From PGYR01 sp041675005 (GTDB lineage: Bacteria > Bacteroidota > Ignavibacteria > Kapaibacteriales > UBA2268), in assembly GCA_041675005.1 (NCBI GenBank), contig JBAYUQ010000011.1:1-64000 (forward strand): 64,000 nucleotides of DNA, given 5' to 3'. Positions 25,636-36,250 of the stretch are shown here, piece by piece. The position numbers and the translations under genes were made by a program. The notes beneath the pieces are model-generated. The model worked only from the letters and a program-made list of their open reading frames with translations. It did no database searches and had not been told where the DNA came from. Position 1 is the stretch's first letter. Every line of letters begins with the position of its first letter.

Positions 25636-27609
25636 TTGAGATATTCACTTCTCATAGTATTCTTTGTAGCTATTGCTATAATCACAACCCCTCTCCAATC
25701 ACAAAATAGAGAGCAGGCAAAGCTTGAATTATTGAACGAAAAACTAAAAACAGCAGTAGAAGACACAAACAAAGTAACGCTCCTCAATCTGATGTCATTC
25801 CAATATAACTCGATAGACCCTGAACTTGGAATCAAATACGGCAAACAATCTCTAGAATTAGCCGAAAAACTAAATTGGCAAACCGGAATTGCAAAATCAT
25901 ATAATTCAATAGGTGGTAATCTATATGCTTTAGGCAATTTCGAAGAGGCACTCAATTATTTCAAAAAAGCTCTAAAGCTAAACGAAGAGCGCAAGGATAA
26001 ACAAGGTATTGCTAAAAATTTGAGTAATATCGGGAATATATATTATAATCTATCGAACTATTCTATTGCATTGAACTATTACCAGAAAGCATTGAAGATT
26101 GATATAGAGATTGGTGAGAAGGAAGGCGAAGCAGATAATAACGGTAATATCGGGAATATATATAGTGATCTTACCAATTATAAAAGTGCACTAAAGTACT
26201 ATAGTAAAGCTTTAAAAATACACGAACAGATAAACAACAGACGCGGTATCGCAACTATTCTCGGTAATATGGGTACAGCTTATCTCGACTCAAAGCAATA
26301 TGACAAGGCACTAACGAATTTCAGCAAAGCATTAGAACTATGGGAACTTTTTGGAAATAAATTCGGAATAGCTACTAATCTTGGAAATATTGCTAATACT
26401 TATAATTATCTTTCAGATTATCAGTTAGCTATAACTAATTATGAGAAAGCACTTGCTATTAATGAGGAAATAGGAAACAAGTTCGGAAGTGCTGCTATAA
26501 TGGGTAATATGGGTGGACTATATTACAACCTAACACGGGATACAGTAATATCTAAGTTGAAGGAAAAGAATAGTACAATTCTTTTGGACAAAGAATACAA
26601 TATAGAACGATCAATCAAATACAGTGAAAAAGCAACAGAACTCGCAGAATTAATCGGCTCTAAGGATATGCTCAGAGAATTCTACGGATATTTGGAAAAG
26701 GCATACGCACTTAAAGGCGATTTTAAAATGGCACACACTTTTCAAAAGAAGTGGATTGAATTGAGAGATTCTATTTTCAGTGTTCAGAAAACAAAAGAAA
26801 TAGCAAAGCTAGAGGCAACAAAGCAAGGTGAGTTAAATGAGAAAGAAATCAAATTAAGAGATTTGGAACTTTCTCGTAAGAGCAATGAGCAATATGTACT
26901 AATTCTCGGATTTGGTGGGGCTGCTATTATGCTCTTACTTGTCTTTTTCGAAAGACGAAAGTCAGAGAAACTATTATTGAATATCCTCCCTGCGAAAATT
27001 GCAAAACGATTAAAGAATAATGAAAAAAGAATAGCGGATAGATTCGAAAATACAGCTATTATATTTCTTGATATAGTTGGGTTTACTAGCTTTTCGAAGG
27101 ACACTGACCCTGTGAAAGTAGTATCTGTACTTAACGAAATATTCACAAAGTTTGATAGTTTGACCAAAAAGTACGGTCTAGAAAAAATTAAGACAATTGG
27201 TGATTGCTATATGGCAGCAGCTGGTTTACCAGAACCGCACCCACATCCTATACTATCAACTGCCAAATTTGCACTTGATGCTCAAAGATTAATGCGAGAT
27301 TACACGACGAAAGAAGGGCATAAGCTTAATTTCAGAATAGGAATTGATGCTGGACCAGTAGTGGCAGGAGTAATCGGTGAGCGTAAATTTAGCTATGATT
27401 TATGGGGCGATGCTGTAAACACTGCATCCCGTATGGAAAGCACAGGACTACCTAATGAGATACAAGTAACTGAGAATTTTGCAAAAAGTCTAGCTGGTTA
27501 TAATATAACTTGTGAAGAACGTGGCGAAATAAATATAAAAGGTAAGGGTTTAATAAAGACTTATTTACTCAAAGATCAAACCATTCGAAATAAAAGGTCG
27601 GGTAAATAA
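25636..27609 (+). CDS. TPR sensor adenylate cyclase, first of three tandem copies
   Basis: Makes cAMP from ATP, probably in response to a signal received outside the inner membrane. The start is a TTG at 25636 with the ribosome-binding site AAGAGGG five bases upstream. The 657 residues begin with a signal peptide, then about six TPR units (about 60-305, each like NIGNIYYNLSNYSIALNYYQ). A helical linker, a transmembrane helix (about 419-437) and LLLNILPAKIAKRL lead into a class III cyclase domain (about 470-650). Metal ligands Asp479 and Asp523, and Lys519 and Asp588 that specify adenine, are present, as are Asn595 and Arg599. Second copy starts 5 bp after its stop. Complete and likely active. 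Confidence 0.92.
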   Translation: MRYSLLIVFFVAIAIITTPLQSQNREQAKLELLNEKLKTAVEDTNKVTLLNLMSFQYNSIDPELGIKYGKQSLELAEKLNWQTGIAKSYNSIGGNLYALGNFEEALNYFKKALKLNEERKDKQGIAKNLSNIGNIYYNLSNYSIALNYYQKALKIDIEIGEKEGEADNNGNIGNIYSDLTNYKSALKYYSKALKIHEQINNRRGIATILGNMGTAYLDSKQYDKALTNFSKALELWELFGNKFGIATNLGNIANTYNYLSDYQLAITNYEKALAINEEIGNKFGSAAIMGNMGGLYYNLTRDTVISKLKEKNSTILLDKEYNIERSIKYSEKATELAELIGSKDMLREFYGYLEKAYALKGDFKMAHTFQKKWIELRDSIFSVQKTKEIAKLEATKQGELNEKEIKLRDLELSRKSNEQYVLILGFGGAAIMLLLVFFERRKSEKLLLNILPAKIAKRLKNNEKRIADRFENTAIIFLDIVGFTSFSKDTDPVKVVSVLNEIFTKFDSLTKKYGLEKIKTIGDCYMAAAGLPEPHPHPILSTAKFALDAQRLMRDYTTKEGHKLNFRIGIDAGPVVAGVIGERKFSYDLWGDAVNTASRMESTGLPNEIQVTENFAKSLAGYNITCEERGEINIKGKGLIKTYLLKDQTIRNKRSGK

Positions 27610-27613
27610 ATTG

Positions 27614-29554
27614 ATGAATAAAATGTACATATTCCATATCTTAATCTTATACTTTTTGATGACAACTCCTTTAGTGCCTTCTAACAAAGGTGAGAAGACA
27701 ATTGACTCGCTAATGTCCAGATTATCTAATATAAAGGATGATACTAACAAAGTCAATTTGCTTTGTTCATTATCAGCAAACTTCTACACTATAAGTCCAG
27801 ACTCTGGGATAAAATATGCCGATTTAGCAAATAATCTATCCGGGAAAATAGGGTGGGAGAAGGGTAAAGCTAAGGCATATAATAACCTAGGCGTTAACAA
27901 TTCGATTAAAAGTAATAACAATGAAGCTGTTACTTACTTTAAAAAAGCATTAAATATATACAAGGAACTAGGTCAAAAAGAAGGTATATCTCAACAACTT
28001 GGGAACCTTGGCATAGCGAGTATGAATCTATCAAACTTTACGGCCGCACTTGATTATTACCAACAGGCACTTAAAATAGCCGAGAAAGATGGTATAAAAG
28101 CCAGTATAGCTAGACAAAATGGTAATATAGGAATAGTATATACATATCTGAAAGATTATAATAAGGCATTAAAATATTATAGAAAATCTTTAGAGTTTAC
28201 CGAAAAGCAGATAGAGAAGGATAAAATCTCAAAACTATTTGGAAATATTGCTTGGAACTATACTTTTTTAAAAGATTATGATAAGGCATTGGACTACTAC
28301 CAGCGTGCCTTAGAACTAGACGAAGAATTAGGTAATGTCAAAAGTATAGCTATTCGATTAGGCAATATTGGCATTTTATATTGGGAAATGCTAGACTATG
28401 CTAAAGCTTATGATTACTATCATCGAGCATTGAAAATGAATGAAGAGATTGCTAGTAAAGGCGGTGTGGCCGTCAATCTTGGAAATCTGGCAGCATTACA
28501 CTTTATCTTATCCCAAGATAGTGTGATTCAAAATTTAAAATCGAAGAATACAAATTTCAATTTAGATCGAAATTATAATTTAATAAAAGCAATAGAATAT
28601 GCACATATGTCTAAAGATTTATCGCTAGAAATAGGTGATAAAAGACAGTTGATGGAAGTATATAGTACTTTAGATAAAGCAAATGAATCTATAGGGAATT
28701 ATGAGAATGCTTATAAATATCAAACCCGATGGGCTAACATAAAAGACTCTATATTCAGCGTAGAGAAGACTACCGAAATTGCTAACTTAGAAGCCAAAAA
28801 AGAAAATGAGATAAAAGAAAAAGAGCTGACGCTAAAGGATTTGGAATTACTCAGAAAGGTAAATGAACAGACAGCTCTTTTCGTTGGTTTGGCTGCAGTA
28901 GTGATATTACTAATCGTTATATTTATGCAACGCCGTAAATCAGAGAAATTACTTCTGAATATAATGCCAGAAAAAATTGCAAAAAGATTAAAAAGAAATG
29001 AGAAAAATATTGCCGATAGATTTGAGGAAGTCTCAATTATATTTGTGGATATAGTTGGCTTTACTTCCTATTCTAGAGGGACCGAACCAGAGGAAATAGT
29101 ATCAGCATTGAATGATATTTTCACTAGGTTTGATATACTATCTATAAAGCATGGACTAGAGAAAATAAAAACCATTGGTGATTGTTATATGGCAGTAGCT
29201 GGATTACCAGAACCACACGATAACCACACCCTGGCAACTGCTCGATTCGCACTAGAGGCAAAAGACTTGATGCATAACTATGTAACTCCTGATGGACATA
29301 AATTGCTATTCAGAATTGGTATAGACGAAGGGCCTGTAGTAGCAGGAGTAATTGGTGAATCAAAGTTCAGCTATGATCTATGGGGTGATGCAGTTAATAT
29401 GGCTTCTAGAATGGAAAGTACTGGTTTGCCAAATGAGATACAAGTTACCGAAAACTTTATAAATGAAGTAAAAGACTTCGGTATAAAGTACACGGAACGT
29501 GGCGAAGTAGAAATCAAAGGAAAAGGTAAGGTTACGACTTATCTACTTAAATAA
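27614..29554 (+). CDS. TPR sensor adenylate cyclase, second of three tandem copies
   Basis: Same architecture as the preceding gene: signal peptide, about six TPR units (LGNLGIASMNLSNFTAALDYY and repeats, about 60-300), transmembrane helix (ALFVGLAAVVILLIVIFMQ), linker LLLNIMPEKIAKRL, and a class III cyclase domain with IIFVDIVGFTSYS, LEKIKTIGDCYMA and YDLWGDAVNMASRMEST. The metal Asps, the adenine-specifying Lys and Asp, and the Asn/Arg pair are all retained. I chose the ATG at 27614 over the TTG immediately before it. The cyclase domain is closely similar to copy 1, while the TPR sensor part has diverged more, suggesting different inputs. Confidence 0.92.
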   Translation: MNKMYIFHILILYFLMTTPLVPSNKGEKTIDSLMSRLSNIKDDTNKVNLLCSLSANFYTISPDSGIKYADLANNLSGKIGWEKGKAKAYNNLGVNNSIKSNNNEAVTYFKKALNIYKELGQKEGISQQLGNLGIASMNLSNFTAALDYYQQALKIAEKDGIKASIARQNGNIGIVYTYLKDYNKALKYYRKSLEFTEKQIEKDKISKLFGNIAWNYTFLKDYDKALDYYQRALELDEELGNVKSIAIRLGNIGILYWEMLDYAKAYDYYHRALKMNEEIASKGGVAVNLGNLAALHFILSQDSVIQNLKSKNTNFNLDRNYNLIKAIEYAHMSKDLSLEIGDKRQLMEVYSTLDKANESIGNYENAYKYQTRWANIKDSIFSVEKTTEIANLEAKKENEIKEKELTLKDLELLRKVNEQTALFVGLAAVVILLIVIFMQRRKSEKLLLNIMPEKIAKRLKRNEKNIADRFEEVSIIFVDIVGFTSYSRGTEPEEIVSALNDIFTRFDILSIKHGLEKIKTIGDCYMAVAGLPEPHDNHTLATARFALEAKDLMHNYVTPDGHKLLFRIGIDEGPVVAGVIGESKFSYDLWGDAVNMASRMESTGLPNEIQVTENFINEVKDFGIKYTERGEVEIKGKGKVTTYLLK

Positions 29555-29562
29555 GGAATAGA

Positions 29563-31656
29563 ATGAAATTTAGAGTTTTGCTTTTATTATTTACTTTAAC
29601 TATATCTATACAATCTCTTTTGTCACAAAAGCAAGGGCAAGAGAAGTTAGATTCATTACTCAAGGTATTGCCAAAGGCGAAGAATGATACAGCACATGTG
29701 AGTTTATTGGCCGAATTATCTAAAAGTATTCAAGCCACTAACCCTGATAAAGGTATTAAGTATGGGGAAAGAGGTGTTAAACTAGCCAGCCAATTAGATT
29801 GGGAACAAGGGATTGCAGATAACAATGTTTCCATCGGTTTAAACTATGCTTTAGGCAAATCAGATTTTACAAAAGGGAAGTTATACTTTGATAAAGCCCT
29901 AAAGACTTACGAAGATTTAGATCTCAAACTAGAACTAGGTAAGACTTTAGTAAACATTGGTATAGTTTATCAAAATCAATCATTATACGATAAAGCTATT
30001 GAGAATTATGAAAAGGCATTAGATATATTCGATAGATTAAAAGACAAAGAAAGAATAGCAAGTACATTGGGCAATATAGGTTTTGTATATAGAAGTCAAT
30101 CTGATTATGCCAATGCCTTAGAATACTATCAAAGATCGCTATCTATGTTCGAAAAACTTGGGAATAAGAGTGGAATTGCCACTAACCTCGGTAACATAGG
30201 GATGATTTATGATTATCAAAGTGATTTCACAAGAGCTCTAGAATACTACAACAAAGCCATTGAATTAAAGCAAGAGTTGGGGGATAAAACTGGTGAAGCA
30301 GCATTATTATCTAATATCGGTTTGGTCTATTATTTTAAGAGTGATTATCCTCATGCCTTGGAATATCTTCAAAAGTCAGTAGATATATTTGATGATATTG
30401 GAAATAAATATGGAGTTGCATCTATACTTGGAAATATAGGTATCATTTATCAGAAGCAAAATGAGTTTTCGAAAGCATTAGAAAACTATAAAGAAGCTGT
30501 TAATATATATGACGAGTTGGGTAATAAATCTAGTTTAGCTAGCAATCTTGGCAATATAGGTGAGTTCTATTATAACATATCACAAGACTCGGTAATAGTT
30601 AAAATAACAGAAGTTACAAACTATATCAGTACTAACAAACAAGTCAACTTAGAACGATCAATATCTTACTATAATCAAGCAATAAAACTACTAGAGGAAA
30701 TAGGTGAACTAGACACACGTTCAAGATTCCTGAAAGGTCTTTCTGACTCTTATAAACTCAAAGGGGATTACGCCAAATCGCTTGAGTCTTTCAAAGCTTA
30801 TATTAGTTTAAAAGATTCAGTATTTACTGAAAAAACTCAAACTCGTATAGCTAACCTAGAAGCTATAAGAGAAAACGAAATAAAAGACAAAGAACTAGAG
30901 ATAAAGAACAGAGAAAACGAGATACAGAACCTAGAGATAACTAAAGCTAAAAATGAGAGATGGGCATTTATAGGAGGTGCAATTGGGATAGCACTTATCG
31001 CAATATTAGTTTTCAGACAAAGACAAAGGTCAGAAAAGTTATTGCTTAATATTCTTCCTTTGAAAATAGCTAAAAGATTAAAGAGAAAAGAACGACTTAT
31101 CGCTGATGATATAGAGTGTGCTAGTATAGTATTTATTGACTTAGTCGGCTTTACTGCCTACTCTAAAGATAGAAAAGCATCAGATGTATTACAGATGTTG
31201 AACGATGTGTTCCACGAGATAGACGGCCTAATAGTAAAATACGGTCTAGAGAAAATTAAAACTATTGGTGATGGGTATATGGCTGCGGCTGGAGTTCCCG
31301 AGCCGTGTGATGACCATTCCGTTAGAGCAACGAACTTCTCACTTGATGTACATATAGTTCTGAAAGAAATTAACGCAAAAATGAATACCGATATACGTGC
31401 GAGAGTTGGTATAGAATCAGGTCCAATTGTAGCCGGCGTAATCGGAGAAATGAAATTTGCTTATGACCTATGGGGAGATTCAGTAAACACCGCATCGAGA
31501 ATGGAGTCAACTGGAACTCCTGGGTTAGTGCATATATCATCAAATGTAAAAAGGGAACTAGATGGACAGAATCATAATTTCAAGTTCGATGAACTACCGC
31601 CGATGGAAGTAAAAGGAAAGGGCGAAATGATTACATATATGGTTCATAGAAAGTAG
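29563..31656 (+). CDS. TPR sensor adenylate cyclase, third of three tandem copies
   Basis: At 697 residues it is the longest copy, with about seven to eight TPR units (about 60-340; NIGFVYRSQSDYANALEYYQ, NIGMIYDYQSDFTRALEYYN). A charged coiled coil (KDKELEIKNRENEIQNLEIT) precedes a transmembrane helix (WAFIGGAIGIALIAILVF). The class III cyclase domain contains IVFIDLVGFTAYSKD, LEKIKTIGDGYMAAAG and YDLWGDSVNTASRMEST; the adenylate-cyclase residues are intact. It is more distant from copies 1 and 2 than they are from each other. The start follows AAGGAAT, 8 bp after copy 2. The next gene begins 1 bp after its stop. Confidence 0.92.
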   Translation: MKFRVLLLLFTLTISIQSLLSQKQGQEKLDSLLKVLPKAKNDTAHVSLLAELSKSIQATNPDKGIKYGERGVKLASQLDWEQGIADNNVSIGLNYALGKSDFTKGKLYFDKALKTYEDLDLKLELGKTLVNIGIVYQNQSLYDKAIENYEKALDIFDRLKDKERIASTLGNIGFVYRSQSDYANALEYYQRSLSMFEKLGNKSGIATNLGNIGMIYDYQSDFTRALEYYNKAIELKQELGDKTGEAALLSNIGLVYYFKSDYPHALEYLQKSVDIFDDIGNKYGVASILGNIGIIYQKQNEFSKALENYKEAVNIYDELGNKSSLASNLGNIGEFYYNISQDSVIVKITEVTNYISTNKQVNLERSISYYNQAIKLLEEIGELDTRSRFLKGLSDSYKLKGDYAKSLESFKAYISLKDSVFTEKTQTRIANLEAIRENEIKDKELEIKNRENEIQNLEITKAKNERWAFIGGAIGIALIAILVFRQRQRSEKLLLNILPLKIAKRLKRKERLIADDIECASIVFIDLVGFTAYSKDRKASDVLQMLNDVFHEIDGLIVKYGLEKIKTIGDGYMAAAGVPEPCDDHSVRATNFSLDVHIVLKEINAKMNTDIRARVGIESGPIVAGVIGEMKFAYDLWGDSVNTASRMESTGTPGLVHISSNVKRELDGQNHNFKFDELPPMEVKGKGEMITYMVHRK

Positions 31657-31657
31657 G

Positions 31658-32002
31658 ATGAAAGAACGATATAAATCTAAGGAATTTGTTCTTACTTTGT
31701 ATATCTCCGCTATTATTCTAGTTTGCATATACAAACTGATAGAAATAATAGTAGAGTTCAATAGGCAAACTAGCTACAACAATACTTCTGATATGACAGA
31801 ATATGAGTGGGGATATTTGGCTATCTTCTTAGTCGTTTGTCTTATTATCTACGAGCTACTTATGTTCGCTTGGTCACTTATACTATTGAAAGAAAATCAT
31901 CTACTAGAAAAAGGAAAATTTTCATTTATTATATTACTTTTCACTTCTTCTTTACCTATTCTACTTCTAATACGATTATACTATTTACAGAATTTCAGCT
32001 AG
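31658..32002 (+). CDS. Small membrane protein ending the cyclase operon
   Basis: A 114-residue protein with three predicted helices: FVLTLYISAIILVCIYKLI, GYLAIFLVVCLIIYELLMFA and FSFIILLFTSSLPILLLI. Its ATG lies 1 bp after the stop of the third cyclase gene, so it is almost certainly cotranslated with it. No family recognised. Association with cyclase signalling is inferred from coupling only. The 200 bp after it hold no clear terminator. Confidence 0.6.
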   Translation: MKERYKSKEFVLTLYISAIILVCIYKLIEIIVEFNRQTSYNNTSDMTEYEWGYLAIFLVVCLIIYELLMFAWSLILLKENHLLEKGKFSFIILLFTSSLPILLLIRLYYLQNFS

Positions 32003-32203
32003 CCCTATCTACTATCTACCCATCCAATATATTAATTATTTTTAATATTTCAGAGCTGATAATTATTCCAATTGAATGAAATATCAGCATTTCGGAAGTC
32101 CAAATTAAAAATATTTAACAATTTTTTGTATTATGTATTGCAATTTTTTTATAAGTTGTAGTATCTATAAAAGTAATTCTTATTTATAATCTTAGAGGTA
32201 TTC

Positions 32204-35200
32204 GTGAAAAATCTATTACTCAATTTAGGGGAACTCCCTAGTAAACTAAAGTACTTTACGTACTTACTCGCCGTCTTCTCGTTGCTGGTAATACCCACCA
32301 ACGAAGCATATTCGCAACTAACATACAGTATAAGCAAAAGCAATAACGCCCCCACTCCTATTCAATCGGGGCAACCATTTACTTATACAATTACATATAA
32401 TTGGTCGGGTGGTGCACCTGGTACATTATATATACAAGACGTAGTACCAGGAGCGTTAGATGTACTAAGTGCATTGCCATCGAGCCCTATTTCGACAATT
32501 TCAGGTAATACTGTAACTTTTGCTTTAACTGGATTAACAAACCCTAGTGGTTCTGGTACAGTTCAGATAAATGCACGGTTCAAACCTGGGGTCACCTGCG
32601 AAGGAGTTGAAGTTTGTAACGTAGCTCAGATATCAGACGATTTGAAGAGCAATGACTGGATCAAATCTAACTCAAATTGTGTTATTTCTGATAAGCCAGA
32701 AAATAAATGGCAATTGAAAAAAGAAAAAATAGCAGGATGTGCTATTGATGATGAAGTCGTTTATAGAATATGCATAACTTCGCCTAGTGGTTCTGATATA
32801 GGTGGTTTAAACCTTTATATTGATTCTTTTGAAGATTTACTTCCAGCTGGAGCGGAAATCATAGATGTAAATGGAAGTTGGACTGGACCTGATGGAGTAA
32901 CTTCGACAGGTACTTGGATTGGTTTAACTGGTGGTCCATTGGTACTAACTGTGAACCCTTACCCCGTTTGGTATTGTACTTATATAAGAGTTAAATACCC
33001 TTCTCCTACATTTAGCGTAGGTGATACAGTGAAGAATATAGCTAAATTAACTTATCACACCGCTTGTGATGATGAGCCAAAAGTTTGGCAAGATACTGTA
33101 TCAACTATCCTTTGTGAAGGTGTCTCCATGGGCGTATTAAATAAATACTTTGCTTATAATATTTCATTCTACAACAACCCATTTTGGTACCCTACATTCG
33201 CACCAGGTTGCTGCGGCGAATATAGATTATGGTACAGAAATATAGGAACACTTGCTCAAAGTCCTGTAGTTATAGAAGATACTCTTTCAGGAGATGTTGA
33301 TGTAAATGTTATACAGACAGATATTCCCAATGACATAGCTATATTACCTGTTACAGTTGAGGTTTATACGTGGAATGGTTCAAGCTGTAACACCATTCCT
33401 GCGGCAACATTCACATACACTACTGTAGGCGCAAAAGTAGAATCTACTCTTCCTGCCGATATATGCAGAATAAAGTGGACTTATGATACTATACCCGTTA
33501 ATACAATAGTAAGAGAGTACTTAGATGTTTGTGCTAGAACAACAAACTTCAAAACTGGTATTCCTTTAACTCCAGGGTATATAGCCAACAACCCGATGGC
33601 GGTTCACGCTGATACATTACACCTATTTGATGAGGTGGATACTCCAGTTGATACAACTGCACCTAATGTAGTAGCCGTTAAGCTATTTACAGGCGAATGT
33701 GACGGTGGTGTAATTAACCCTAATGGTCCATTTATGCCGGGTGATACTGTTCGTTATAGAATGGCTGTTGCAAACGTAGGTAATCTGGACGCTAGTCTTG
33801 CTACAATAGCTGATATACTACCAACAGGATTTACTTATGTAGGTAATGAAAGCTATTTCTATGGTACTTTCAACTATAATGTGAACCCTTATAATCCGAA
33901 TTGTAGTACATTTAGTTCAACTATACCGACACAAGTCGGTGGCTCGATAACTACTCCATCTGTTGGGGACAATAGCTTATTGTGGAGCTTCCCAGTTCTA
34001 CCGGCTAATTGTGATGGCTCAGTGGAGTTCTTCTTAATTGAATTCGACGTGGCACTTTCAGAAGATCCACCAGTATTGGCTGGTCAGCATCAGAATACAT
34101 TTGATTTCGATGCTAATAACTCACCTATTGTAACATCAAACATAGCTATAATGACAGTTAATGCTATAGCACAGTTGCAAACTAAGAAAGAAGTTCGGCT
34201 AAAAGGCTCTGGTAATGCTTGGGCAAATATTGCAAATATACCTCAAGGACAAACAGCTGAGTATAAACTAAGCGTTATAAACACTGGTAATACTCCACTT
34301 ACTCAAATTTGCTTGCTCGATATAGCACCTTGGGTTGGAGATATTAGCGTATTACCTCCTTATAGCCCTAGAAATAGTCAGTTCGACTTACCTTATAATC
34401 CTGCTGATGGAGCAATTACTATTACTCCTGCTGGATTTACTACTACTTACAACACTTCTACAGTTGGTATTCAGAAGAATCCATCTCGTACAAATGAGTG
34501 TGGAGGTTTCTGTGGTATTGCTGATCCAGTTGGTGCACTTGCTGGAACTTGGGGCGCATCCGCTAATACTTATTCTTACAAAGTCAATGCTAACTCAAGT
34601 GTTTCACTTGCTGCTGGTGCTACTTTAGAAATATTAGTTCCTTCAACTATTCCTAGTACTACAGCTGTGAATGATACTGCATGCAATTCATTTGCTATAC
34701 AGTCTGTTCCAGCTGGTTTACCTAACGTCTGCTTATCAACAGAATCTAACAAAGCATGTGTAGTAGCAAAGGAAAAAGAAGACGACCCTTGTCTAATAGT
34801 TGAGAGAGTACTAGTAGATTGTAAGAAAGTTGATGCTGATGGAAACCAGATTTATGGTCTGACTTTACTACTACAAAGTAATCTAACATATACAACGACT
34901 GTTAACTTGACTTCTACTAATGCTAACTTCTTTAATATAGCTCCTATTACGTTGCCACCAGCGACGATGACGACTATATTGTCTGACTTTACTTCTTCAG
35001 CTTCAGCTGGAGACACTGTTTGCTTTATTATAGAGTTGAAAGATAAAGAGCAAAGAACAGTTTGTAAAAAAGAAGTATGTATCGTTATTCCTGATTGCAC
35101 GGATGATGATTGTTTGATATTAGAAAGAGCAAAAGTTGACTGTAAAGGTTTAGACCAGAAAGGAAATCAAATTTATGGTCTGAACTTACTATTACAAAGT

Positions 35201-36169
35201 AATCTTGCTAGTTCTGCAACTATTACTTTTAACTCGACTAATGCAAGTTTCTCAAACATAACCCCTACTACGTTGCCTCCAGCGACTATGACTACAGTAT
35301 TGGCTGATTTTATTACTACTGCTTCAGTAGGTGATACTATTTGCTTTGTAGTACAGTTGAATGACGCAGCTGGTAATGCATTGTGTAAGAAAGAAATTTG
35401 CATAGAAATCCCAGATTGTAAGAAAGATGAAGGCTGCAATTGCCCATTCGATATTAACGTGAAGCCACTAGAAGCAGGTCAGATCCAAGGTACTAGCTTC
35501 TTTATGACTAATGGTATTTATACAAGTGGTGCTAACTTGAAACGAGTAAGAGCTACTATAATAAGTGCTGTTATAACTGAACAATGTGGTGGTCAAGTTA
35601 CTACTTATAATACAGGAGCTATATTCCAGAGTACTTCAGCTTGGGCTGGTATTAACGCTACTGGATTGAATACTTCTTCTGTAACATGGGATAGTAAGGA
35701 ATGTGACTCATTAGACGAGTTCTTACCTGACTATAAACTAGACATTCCGTTTACTTCGGCTGAAAAATGTAAGCTGACTGTTAAACTTTGCATTCGTTAC
35801 GAATTCCTAGATTGCGAATGTTTCCACTGTGAAACAGTTCTTTGCACTGAATTTGAAATCAAAAATCCAGTGACAGGTATTGCTAGAGAAGATGGATTGA
35901 GCGAACGAACAATCAGTTCTACTGTTTATCCTAATCCAATATCTAGTATGCTGAACATAGATTACAATCTGAAACAATCAAGTAATGTGAGTATAGTAAT
36001 TCGTGATTTGACCGGTAAAGCCGTTGCTACATTGGTTAACTCGGAACAGAAAACTGCTGGTGACCATACTATTAATATGGAAACTTTCAATTTACCTGCT
36101 GGTGTCTATCTATATACTATAGAGACTGAGTCGGAATCACATACAAATAGATTTGTTATTAAGAAATAA
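32204..36169 (+). CDS. Giant DUF11-like surface protein with T9SS sorting domain
   Basis: A 1321-residue secreted protein, started by GTG at 32204 behind TAGAGG; signal peptide to about residue 38 (ends NEAYSQ). It contains several conserved-repeat domains of the DUF11 type (NAPTPIQSGQPFTYTITYNW; FMPGDTVRYRMAVANVGN; IPQGQTAEYKLSVINTGNTP), which usually form stalks. Residues about 857-1075 hold two tandem modules of about 105 residues sharing GNQIYGLxLLLQSNL and TLPPATMTTxLxDF. The protein is rich in Cys for a secreted protein, so disulfides are likely. It ends in a T9SS type A domain (STVYPNPISSMLNIDY ... AGVYLYTIETESESHTNRFVIK). Adhesin or cell-envelope role is inferred. Confidence 0.85.
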   Translation: MKNLLLNLGELPSKLKYFTYLLAVFSLLVIPTNEAYSQLTYSISKSNNAPTPIQSGQPFTYTITYNWSGGAPGTLYIQDVVPGALDVLSALPSSPISTISGNTVTFALTGLTNPSGSGTVQINARFKPGVTCEGVEVCNVAQISDDLKSNDWIKSNSNCVISDKPENKWQLKKEKIAGCAIDDEVVYRICITSPSGSDIGGLNLYIDSFEDLLPAGAEIIDVNGSWTGPDGVTSTGTWIGLTGGPLVLTVNPYPVWYCTYIRVKYPSPTFSVGDTVKNIAKLTYHTACDDEPKVWQDTVSTILCEGVSMGVLNKYFAYNISFYNNPFWYPTFAPGCCGEYRLWYRNIGTLAQSPVVIEDTLSGDVDVNVIQTDIPNDIAILPVTVEVYTWNGSSCNTIPAATFTYTTVGAKVESTLPADICRIKWTYDTIPVNTIVREYLDVCARTTNFKTGIPLTPGYIANNPMAVHADTLHLFDEVDTPVDTTAPNVVAVKLFTGECDGGVINPNGPFMPGDTVRYRMAVANVGNLDASLATIADILPTGFTYVGNESYFYGTFNYNVNPYNPNCSTFSSTIPTQVGGSITTPSVGDNSLLWSFPVLPANCDGSVEFFLIEFDVALSEDPPVLAGQHQNTFDFDANNSPIVTSNIAIMTVNAIAQLQTKKEVRLKGSGNAWANIANIPQGQTAEYKLSVINTGNTPLTQICLLDIAPWVGDISVLPPYSPRNSQFDLPYNPADGAITITPAGFTTTYNTSTVGIQKNPSRTNECGGFCGIADPVGALAGTWGASANTYSYKVNANSSVSLAAGATLEILVPSTIPSTTAVNDTACNSFAIQSVPAGLPNVCLSTESNKACVVAKEKEDDPCLIVERVLVDCKKVDADGNQIYGLTLLLQSNLTYTTTVNLTSTNANFFNIAPITLPPATMTTILSDFTSSASAGDTVCFIIELKDKEQRTVCKKEVCIVIPDCTDDDCLILERAKVDCKGLDQKGNQIYGLNLLLQSNLASSATITFNSTNASFSNITPTTLPPATMTTVLADFITTASVGDTICFVVQLNDAAGNALCKKEICIEIPDCKKDEGCNCPFDINVKPLEAGQIQGTSFFMTNGIYTSGANLKRVRATIISAVITEQCGGQVTTYNTGAIFQSTSAWAGINATGLNTSSVTWDSKECDSLDEFLPDYKLDIPFTSAEKCKLTVKLCIRYEFLDCECFHCETVLCTEFEIKNPVTGIAREDGLSERTISSTVYPNPISSMLNIDYNLKQSSNVSIVIRDLTGKAVATLVNSEQKTAGDHTINMETFNLPAGVYLYTIETESESHTNRFVIKK

Positions 36170-36198
36170 CAGGATCAACAATTCGATTTAAAATTAAT

Positions 36199-36236
36199 AA
36201 GCCGAGATGGAAATTTATCCTTCTCGGCTTTTTTTT
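36199..36236 (+). terminator. Terminator of the giant surface-protein gene
   Basis: Stem AAGCCGAGA with TCTCGGCTT (9 bp) followed by a run of T, 29 bp after the stop codon. Confidence 0.88.
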
Positions 36237-36250
36237 GGTGTGTTATGTAG

